Of a stretch of DNA of 11,900 nucleotides, positions 6,468 to 11,900 are shown piece by piece. The position numbers and the translations under genes are program-made. Origin of the DNA: G039029935 sp039029935. Lineage in GTDB: Bacteria; Chloroflexota; Anaerolineae; Caldilineales; Caldilineaceae. Below the pieces are notes generated by a model, which worked only from the letters and a program-made list of their open reading frames with translations, was not told where the DNA came from and ran no database searches. The stretch covers positions 1-11,900 of the forward strand of contig JBCCFC010000284.1 in assembly GCA_039029935.1 (NCBI GenBank), written 5' to 3'. Each line of letters starts with the position of its first letter. Within the stretch, counting starts at the first letter, position 1.

Positions 6468-7424
6468 CTATACACTCTGCAAAATCCGCGCCCGCTTGGG
6501 ATAAAGCCGCGTAAAGTCTGCCCCAACTACATTATCCTGCACAAAGCGTTCACGGAAGAGTGTGCGGCGGATAGGTGGCATAGAGTCGAGCAGGCGTGGG
6601 TCGGGGCGCAATGGTGGACCCCAGCCACCTTCGATTTGGTTGTAGAGTGTGCCAATCGCCATGCGATCGTTCTCCTCGTTGGTCCATGCGGTGGCACTGT
6701 GGGTGACGGCTTCGGCAAAAAAGAGCAGTGACCCCGCTGGACATTCATAGGTCGTCCAACAATCGGATGTTGACTCAGTGATTTCGTCGGGTGCGGTGAA
6801 CGCGGCTTTGTGACTGCCTGTAATCAGCAGTGTGCCACCTTGCCCATGCTTGACTGGATTTAGCTCCCAGACCACACGTAGGTGAGGGCAGAAGCTCTTG
6901 CCCGGAAATGAGTCATAGTTGTGGACATCACCGGGGAGCCGCAGCAGCCCATTGCCGTTATGGGGGATAAAGGGGCGTGTCTCGATCTTGCCCGCAGAAC
7001 GTCGGCCCGGAGCTGTGCGATACCAGAATGGGCAGGCGCCTAAGCTAAAGCCGTAACATTCTGGGCTAGAGACCGACGGATTTGCCATAAACTCGTTTAA
7101 CATCCCGACGACGATGGGATGATCAATCAGCTTTTGGGTTGGCCCCGCCAGCGGTGTGCGTTCATGCTCAGGAATTGTGTTCGGTTCATGATGCAGTCGC
7201 CACAGCCACGCCTGCATCTCGGCAAGGTCATCGCCATTAAGGACTGCTGGGAGCAATAGCCAGCCTTTGGTGTCAAATATATATTTCTGTTCGGGTGTTG
7301 GGTCGATAATGGGCAGACCATCGCCGTTGAATTTGGGAAATTCATCGGCATAGGGGGCCATCGGTTGCCCCATATCTTTATTGATGATATATGGATGTAC
7401 TTCTGGATGTACTTTGCTACTCAT
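6468..7424 (-). CDS. Phytanoyl-CoA dioxygenase-like Fe/2OG protein, second gene of pair
   Basis: The product has 318 residues and no signal peptide or membrane segment. The start is ATG 7424, with GAGGAGG 10 nt upstream inside the end of the preceding gene. The PhyH-type double-stranded beta-helix is visible in PHNGNGLLR (154-162), RVVWELNPV (183-191), GGTLLITGSHKAA (196-208) and LLFFAEAVTHS (233-243). By spacing against human PAHX (H175, D177, H264, R275), the iron ligands would be H155 and H242 and the 2-oxoglutarate Arg would be R254. The residue at the Asp position is Gly157, so the facial triad is H-x-G...H. That pattern is known from Fe/2OG halogenases (SyrB2 H-x-A, WelO5 H-x-G) but may simply define this PhyH subgroup. 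Its paralogue lies 5 bases upstream. Substrate unknown. Confidence 0.85.
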   Translation of the reverse strand: MSSKVHPEVHPYIINKDMGQPMAPYADEFPKFNGDGLPIIDPTPEQKYIFDTKGWLLLPAVLNGDDLAEMQAWLWRLHHEPNTIPEHERTPLAGPTQKLIDHPIVVGMLNEFMANPSVSSPECYGFSLGACPFWYRTAPGRRSAGKIETRPFIPHNGNGLLRLPGDVHNYDSFPGKSFCPHLRVVWELNPVKHGQGGTLLITGSHKAAFTAPDEITESTSDCWTTYECPAGSLLFFAEAVTHSATAWTNEENDRMAIGTLYNQIEGGWGPPLRPDPRLLDSMPPIRRTLFRERFVQDNVVGADFTRLYPKRARILQSV

Positions 7425-7429
7425 ATTGT

Positions 7430-8359
7430 TTACGCCTCCTCAAAAGGTGATACCCGTTCGTGAAATTGACCAGTTTCGACATTGTTGACCACATGTACAT
7501 CGCGGAAGAGCGACTGACGTTTGGGGTGCATTTGCGCTAGGGTATCGGCGTCAGGCAGCCAATCATACCAACGATGTGCTACTGCATTGTAGAGGTTGAA
7601 GATGGCGAGGCGATCCGTTTCGGCGTCGGTCCATGTCGCTGAACTGTGGGAGGTCGATTCGGTGAAAATGATGACAGAGCCTGCGGGACAACTGTAGCTT
7701 TCCCAGATGGGTGATTGCTCATCTAGCCGCGCTGACTCTGGCACTGGATAGGCGGCTTTGTGACTACCCGAGATAAAGAGCGTTCCCCCTTGGCGATATT
7801 TCACCGGATTTAACTCCCATACCACACGTGTGAGTCCGCTCCATACCTTGCCGGGTACACAGCGGTAGTAGTGCGAATCCCAAGGTGGACGCAGAAGGCC
7901 ATTGCCATTATGGGGACTAAAGGGGCGTTGCTGATGCTTTACCGAGCGATGAAAGAGCATACTGGTTTCCATGCGAAAGCCATAGCTATCCTCGCTCGCA
8001 CAGGGGGCATAGGCCAGAAATTCGTTGAGAAAGCCGACGATGATCGGATGATCCATCAACTTTTCCAGCGGTCCCGACATGGATGCAGCACCTTTCCCTG
8101 TGTCCAGATTGGGTATACGCCCTGGTGCGTGAATCAACCTTTCGCAATACGCTTGTATCTCGGCCAGTTCATCACCCGATAGTACCCCTGGAATTAATAG
8201 CCAGCCATTGCGGTCAAAATCATACATCTGTTTCACCGTCGGTGGGATAACAGGTAACCCGTCCGCGTTGGTCGAGGTCAACTGCGCAGCAGTGGTTAAC
8301 TCAGCACTGCCCAAATTTTTGTTGATAAGCAGAGGTTGCCCTCGTACAATCTTTTGCAT
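7430..8359 (-). CDS. Phytanoyl-CoA dioxygenase-like Fe/2OG protein, first gene of pair
   Basis: ATG 8359 is preferred, with AAGGA 9 nt upstream; a TTG at 8404 would add 15 residues but has no ribosome site. The product has 309 residues and is cytoplasmic. It is colinear with the next protein, sharing DGLP.I.PT near the N-terminus, a GWLL.P.VL.GD.LAE.QA helix, HPI.VG.LNEF, PHNGNGLLR, VVWELNPVK, GGTL.I.GSHKAA, CPAGS and LYN. The predicted iron ligands are H150 and H238, 88 residues apart, with R250 for 2-oxoglutarate. The residue expected to be Asp is Gly152. Because both paralogues have kept H-N-G, it is unlikely to be a random lesion. Possible roles are hydroxylation, halogenation-like chemistry or a non-enzymatic function; the sequence does not decide. 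A strong promoter lies upstream. Confidence 0.85.
   Translation of the reverse strand: MQKIVRGQPLLINKNLGSAELTTAAQLTSTNADGLPVIPPTVKQMYDFDRNGWLLIPGVLSGDELAEIQAYCERLIHAPGRIPNLDTGKGAASMSGPLEKLMDHPIIVGFLNEFLAYAPCASEDSYGFRMETSMLFHRSVKHQQRPFSPHNGNGLLRPPWDSHYYRCVPGKVWSGLTRVVWELNPVKYRQGGTLFISGSHKAAYPVPESARLDEQSPIWESYSCPAGSVIIFTESTSHSSATWTDAETDRLAIFNLYNAVAHRWYDWLPDADTLAQMHPKRQSLFRDVHVVNNVETGQFHERVSPFEEA
7435..7441 (-). promoter_or_regulatory. Shine-Dalgarno embedded in the end of the upstream PhyH gene
   Basis: GAGGAGG (minus strand) encodes the two Glu codons near the C-terminus of the first PhyH protein and, 10 nt on, serves ATG 7424 of the second. The genes are 5 bases apart, which implies translational coupling and matched amounts of the two proteins. 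Confidence 0.8.
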
Positions 8360-8502
8360 GGTAGATAGTCCTTGTACTTGATGGTTTATCACTGTATTAG
8401 TCAATCGACAATTGATACGTGGAAGTCTAGTTCAAGCGCAAGCGAAATGCAAATTGATAAATTTTTAAGCCACGAACAAATGCTCGACATCTATTAAATG
8501 AC

Positions 8503-8531
8503 ATAATAACGGGGACTTCAATCCGTGTCAA
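8503..8531 (-). promoter_or_regulatory. Consensus-like sigma70 promoter of the PhyH pair
   Basis: On the minus strand TTGACA (8531-8526, exact consensus) and TATTAT (8508-8503, five of six) are separated by exactly 17 nt. The -35 box overlaps the TGA stop (8530-8528) of the TPR gene. Transcription from near 8496 leaves a leader of about 137 nt before ATG 8359. The PhyH pair can thus be expressed independently of the NB-ARC/TPR unit, although read-through remains possible because no terminator was seen between them. Confidence 0.65.
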
Positions 8532-10237
8532 ATGTTTAATAATGGGGATATTCTTTCCAGCACTCGCAACAAATACTGGTTCCGATCATTCTCTTCGGTC
8601 AAGAGTGCATCCTTTGCTGCTTCATAGGAGCGTCTTGCTGTCTCGTGATCGCCTTGTAACAGCGCAATTTGCCCTGCCAAACGATGTCCTTCGCTGATCA
8701 AATCATACTGCTCCAATGTCTCGCCAGCATGATGAATCTTTTCAATCCAAGGCGTAACATGCTGCTCTACATCGGTAGGCGGGTCGCTGCTCATGGCAAG
8801 ATAGGTATTGACAACCTCAATAGCTGCATCCGCCGCCTCAAACTGGTTCCCCATTTCCTCCATTAGCGCACTGGTCTGTGCAAACTTGTCGAGGGCGGTC
8901 GCTGTATCGCCCTGGAGACGGGCAACGCTGGCCTGCGCGCCCAGTAGAATCGTGGTGTAGTAGATATTGTAGTCGATGGTGGGGATGATGGCTTCGACTT
9001 CGGCCACGCTCTTAGCGGCTTCTTCAACCCGCCCTAGCTGACAAAGCGTCTCCGATTCATTGACGAGCACAACCATGCTGTTTACTCGGTCACCCAATTC
9101 TTTGGCGACGCGTACACCAATGCGCGCTGACTCCAACGATTCCTCAAATTGCCCCAGACGATAATGGGAGACAGAGATATTGGAGCGCGCCATCAGCACC
9201 ATACGCATATTGCCACAACGTTCAGCGACAATGCGCATCTGCTGAAAGGCTTCCAACGAATTTTGTAGCTCGCCACGCATCCCATAGATGATGCCCATCC
9301 CAGAGAGCACACTGCATAAGAGATCATCATCCCCGTCGGCTTCGGCCAATGTGCGACTCGCATGATAATGGTTCAATGCTTTGTTGTAGGCATTTGAGTA
9401 GATATGGAGCCGACCAATCCGGACGTGAGTTCGTGCCAGGACATCACGCTCTGTCGCCAGTGCGGGCATGGCAAGGGCCTGCTCATATCGTGAAAGAGCA
9501 GCAGCGTTGTCGTTATTTTCCATTGCAACATAGCCCAATGTGCCGTAGGTCGAGGCCAGTCCTACCTCATCGCCATTTTGTTGTTGCGCGGCCAATGCTT
9601 TTTTAGCATACACGGCAGCGGTTTTCAATTCACCAGTGGCGATCTTCTGTTCGGCTAGCCAACGCCAAATACGCGGCACCCAAACATCATCGTCCAATGA
9701 CGCATAGAGTTTTTCTGCCTGTTGCCAACAATCTTCAGCATCATAGATTAAGCCTTGACGATAGCGCAGACGTCCCAAGCGGTAGAGCAACTGTGCCTCG
9801 GTTTGGCGATTCTCCAAATGACATGCAGCTTTCAACGCCAGTGTAATCATCTCACCCCACTGTTCCCAAGGACCACGCCGCTGCATGTGCGCATCTCCAT
9901 CAAGCACACAGTCTATGACGGTCTGCCAGTTTTGGATGTAGTGATAGTAGGTCTCGACACTTTGGCAGAGGTGTTCGCGATAGTGGTCCAGCGTGGGCAG
10001 ATGCGGTTTGATCTGCTTTTTGGGCTGTGTCACCGTCTGAAAATGACCACGTACCAACCCTGCCATGCGCGCTGCTTTTTCCTCAAAGCGAGTACGATAG
10101 GCATTGGTCAGTTTATCTGCCACTGTGTCAGTAACTTTGTCAGCGGCATTCATCGGTGGTGATGCCTGTGTCACCGCTAATAGTCTATTGCGTTGGTTGT
10201 TTGGTTGTTCATAAAAGAACGTGGATTGAGTAATCAA
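8528..10237 (-). CDS. TPR-repeat protein, partner of the NB-ARC ATPase
   Basis: The product has 569 residues. The probable start is TTG 10237, preceded by GGTGG 7 nt upstream inside the end of the NB-ARC gene; the next in-frame Met (residue 29) has no ribosome site. From about residue 150 on, the chain is made of helical hairpins with a strikingly exact 40-residue period: equivalent helix-A positions fall at 154, 194, 234, 274, 314, 354 and 394, and less clearly at 434 and 474. A 40-residue period is typical of TPR units in STAND and MalT-like regulators. Residues 1-147 match nothing I know. The protein is soluble, with no signal peptide. It starts 4 bases after the NB-ARC stop, so the two are co-translated and probably form one sensor-ATPase complex. 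The ligand is unknown. Confidence 0.85.
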   Translation of the reverse strand: MITQSTFFYEQPNNQRNRLLAVTQASPPMNAADKVTDTVADKLTNAYRTRFEEKAARMAGLVRGHFQTVTQPKKQIKPHLPTLDHYREHLCQSVETYYHYIQNWQTVIDCVLDGDAHMQRRGPWEQWGEMITLALKAACHLENRQTEAQLLYRLGRLRYRQGLIYDAEDCWQQAEKLYASLDDDVWVPRIWRWLAEQKIATGELKTAAVYAKKALAAQQQNGDEVGLASTYGTLGYVAMENNDNAAALSRYEQALAMPALATERDVLARTHVRIGRLHIYSNAYNKALNHYHASRTLAEADGDDDLLCSVLSGMGIIYGMRGELQNSLEAFQQMRIVAERCGNMRMVLMARSNISVSHYRLGQFEESLESARIGVRVAKELGDRVNSMVVLVNESETLCQLGRVEEAAKSVAEVEAIIPTIDYNIYYTTILLGAQASVARLQGDTATALDKFAQTSALMEEMGNQFEAADAAIEVVNTYLAMSSDPPTDVEQHVTPWIEKIHHAGETLEQYDLISEGHRLAGQIALLQGDHETARRSYEAAKDALLTEENDRNQYLLRVLERISPLLNI

Positions 10238-10241
10238 AATG

Positions 10242-11876
10242 CTACCACCATTTCAGGACATCGGTCATTAAAAATGTGTGTGTCAACCGATGAATGCTAT
10301 AAATTTTGTCCGGCCACCCACCTGTGTTGAGCAGTGAGCGCGCCACCAATTCTTTGAGTACAGGGCCAAGCTGGGTGCGTTCCAGTCCGCTGACGACGAG
10401 TAGTTCATCCCATGTACCGCCCTGTGATGGGAAGACGGGCATGGTGAGCATCAACTCACGCGCATCGTCCGAGAGCAGTGTCCATGTATGGCTGTAGAGG
10501 TAATAATAGAGTTCATATTCGGTACGCTCATTGACTTTGCGTGCCTGTTTTAACCGCGCCAGCACCTCGCGCAGGGGCAATGTCAGCAATTGACCCACAA
10601 CCAATTTGAGTGCCAATGGGTTGCCACCGACAAGTTCATAGATGGGTTGAAGCTGGTCGTCTGTCGCCATCGCCACCTCATCCAGCCCGCGCTGTTGTGC
10701 CTCAAAGCGTAGCAATGCCAAGGCATCCTCATCCCCCAGTTCACCAATGCGTAGCACCATTGCGCCCGGTGCATTCACACTGTAACGGCTGGTGACGATG
10801 ACCTTACTTGGATTGATTAACCCACGTACATCACGCACCAACGCCTTGTAATCGGCCACAGACTCTAGGTTGTCGATCACGATCAGCGTAGGGTGTTCAC
10901 TGAGATAGACGCGTAAACGCTCCTGTTTTTTCTGTGTATTCTCAGGCAGCGCACCGTCCCCTCGTTCAGGCGTCTTGACCTGCTCTTCTATGCCCAATGC
11001 ACTCGCCAGCCCTAATTCGCTAATCACGGCATCCAGAAACTTATCATAGGTAAACGAGACCGTGTTCTGCGCAGGACGACTATCTGGCGAAGTCAGAGAA
11101 CGTTGTGTTCCCGCATAGACATCGTACTCAACTTGCTTGGTGGTTAGCCAAACAATATGCTCAAACAGGTCATTATGGGCAACCCAACTGCTCACTACAT
11201 GCGCCAGCGTGGTTTTGCCCACACCACCCATGCCAACAATGCTCAATATCCAAGGGTCTGTGTGTGTCGATAAATTGTCTTGTAGCAGTTGACGTTGCTT
11301 GTCGATGCCAAAGAGTTGCGCATAGGTGGAGGGTGGGAGTGCGTGACTTTGAGCGGGTAATGGTTCAGTGGTGGGCTTATCACTGGCAGATTCGTCACTG
11401 GCAGGTTCACCAGCAACAGGCTCTGGCGGTGGGGCATGCACAGGCGATTGAACGGCTGTCTGCGCCTGATTTGTGCGATTCTCCTGCGTCAGCAAAATAT
11501 CAGTTAAGAGGCGGATGGCACGCTTCTGCCGATAAAAAATGCTGCTGTCCGAGAGGGCAAGTTCGACGGCCATATCCTGCACAGAACGCCCTTTGAAAAA
11601 CCGTTGACGCATGAGGTCTGCCAACTCAGCATCTTGGGTTTCTAGTTCAGCTAGGCAATCTTCCAGTACACGGCAAATCGCCCAATGAATTTGGACTGGT
11701 TTATCGCGTGATTCGCTGGATTTTAGAAGATCAATAGACGATAGCTTTTGCTGGACAATGGCGAGTGCCGCCAGCGGGTTCTCTTTATTGGTGTATGCCC
11801 GTCGATAGTTACGCAGGGCATGACTCATCCCTTTGGTTAGTTGGGAAAAATTTTCTACAGTCGTTTGATTATGCAT
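10242..11876 (-). CDS. HTH-NB-ARC STAND ATPase
   Basis: The product has 544 residues and starts at ATG 11876; GAAGG lies about 10 nt upstream and the promoter is outside the window. Residues 70-125 resemble a sigma70-region-4-like helix-turn-helix (LRQRFF-type helix, then SVQDMAVELALSDSSIFYRQ), suggesting DNA binding. A disordered Pro/Glu/Ser linker follows (131-182). The NB-ARC module has a P-loop GMGGVGKTT (215-223), Walker B LIVIDN (331-336), a TSR sensor motif (362-364) and the GxP-type GGNPLALKL (417-425), then a winged-helix-like region to about 540. STAND proteins of this type are ATP-switched signalling proteins with a C-terminal repeat sensor; here the sensor is missing from the chain and encoded by the next gene. 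A transcription-regulatory role is inferred from the HTH; a defence role, known for some other STAND proteins, is less favoured because no effector domain is seen. Confidence 0.85.
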   Translation of the reverse strand: MHNQTTVENFSQLTKGMSHALRNYRRAYTNKENPLAALAIVQQKLSSIDLLKSSESRDKPVQIHWAICRVLEDCLAELETQDAELADLMRQRFFKGRSVQDMAVELALSDSSIFYRQKRAIRLLTDILLTQENRTNQAQTAVQSPVHAPPPEPVAGEPASDESASDKPTTEPLPAQSHALPPSTYAQLFGIDKQRQLLQDNLSTHTDPWILSIVGMGGVGKTTLAHVVSSWVAHNDLFEHIVWLTTKQVEYDVYAGTQRSLTSPDSRPAQNTVSFTYDKFLDAVISELGLASALGIEEQVKTPERGDGALPENTQKKQERLRVYLSEHPTLIVIDNLESVADYKALVRDVRGLINPSKVIVTSRYSVNAPGAMVLRIGELGDEDALALLRFEAQQRGLDEVAMATDDQLQPIYELVGGNPLALKLVVGQLLTLPLREVLARLKQARKVNERTEYELYYYLYSHTWTLLSDDARELMLTMPVFPSQGGTWDELLVVSGLERTQLGPVLKELVARSLLNTGGWPDKIYSIHRLTHTFLMTDVLKWW

Positions 11877-11900
11877 AAAGTTTCATACCTTCGATGTGTA

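Noticed and set aside
8360..8404. TTG start at 8404 for the first PhyH protein
   Set aside because: No Shine-Dalgarno stands before it, while ATG 8359 has AAGGA 9 nt upstream and homology to the paralogue begins after it.
8401..8415. Small palindrome TCAAT-N5-ATTGA in the PhyH leader, a possible operator
   Set aside because: Five-base arms in AT-rich DNA are expected by chance.
11380..11407. Near-repeat TCACTGGCAG in the NB-ARC gene
   Set aside because: It encodes the low-complexity Ala/Ser/Asp/Glu linker and needs no separate explanation.
8528..11876. Anti-phage STAND (Avs-like) defence system
   Set aside because: No nuclease, TIR, protease or other effector domain is visible; the N-terminus looks like an HTH, which fits regulation better.

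Overview
The window reads as a chromosomal stretch of an uncultured-type bacterium, most likely a member of the Chloroflexota. This is an inference from four things: a secreted protein with Pro/Thr linkers that ends in a YLFLPMV-type tail, split HTH-NB-ARC/TPR regulators, remnants of a second STAND NTPase, and paired phytanoyl-CoA-dioxygenase-like proteins. No rRNA, tRNA or CRISPR array was seen. Hand-counted lines give roughly 50-58% GC for most of the window but only about 37-45% for the first gene.

Layout. (1) 1-832, plus strand: the tail of an unidentified gene, then a YgfF-type short-chain dehydrogenase/reductase that probably starts at a TTG (101) whose Shine-Dalgarno overlaps the previous stop. 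(2) 932-3973, minus strand, convergent: a 1013-residue exported mosaic of N-terminal anchor or signal, SH3b domain, cyclophilin peptidyl-prolyl isomerase, two copies of an unassigned ~120-residue domain, a ~200-residue beta-type region and a fibronectin-like end. (3) 3974-4710: 0.7 kb with no intact gene. It holds a promoter, the decayed C-terminus of an ISAs1-type transposase with a Trp-to-stop change, the decayed P-loop region of a STAND NTPase, and a long hairpin. (4) 4711-6324, plus strand: a cytoplasmic GH32-family protein that lacks the canonical Glu of the EC motif. (5) 6325-6467: a convergent gap with a long imperfect inverted repeat and a triple 8-bp tandem repeat. (6) 6468-8359, minus strand: two coupled, paralogous PhyH-like Fe/2-oxoglutarate proteins. 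Both have His-x-Gly where the family normally has His-x-Asp. They are driven by a TTGACA-N17-TATTAT promoter that overlaps the stop codon of the gene before them. (7) 8528-11876, minus strand: a two-gene unit of an HTH-NB-ARC ATPase and a separate 40-residue-periodic TPR protein.

How they may work together. The NB-ARC and TPR proteins look like a split STAND signalling regulator, with the DNA-binding-like and ATPase parts in one chain and the sensor repeats in the other. They lie directly upstream of the PhyH pair, which has its own promoter and could be a target. The GH32 protein and the PhyH pair converge on a shared terminator-like hairpin. A joint role in small-molecule or carbohydrate metabolism is possible but rests only on adjacency. 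The most interesting points are the two non-consensus active sites: H-x-G in both PhyH paralogues and A in place of the GH32 acid/base Glu.
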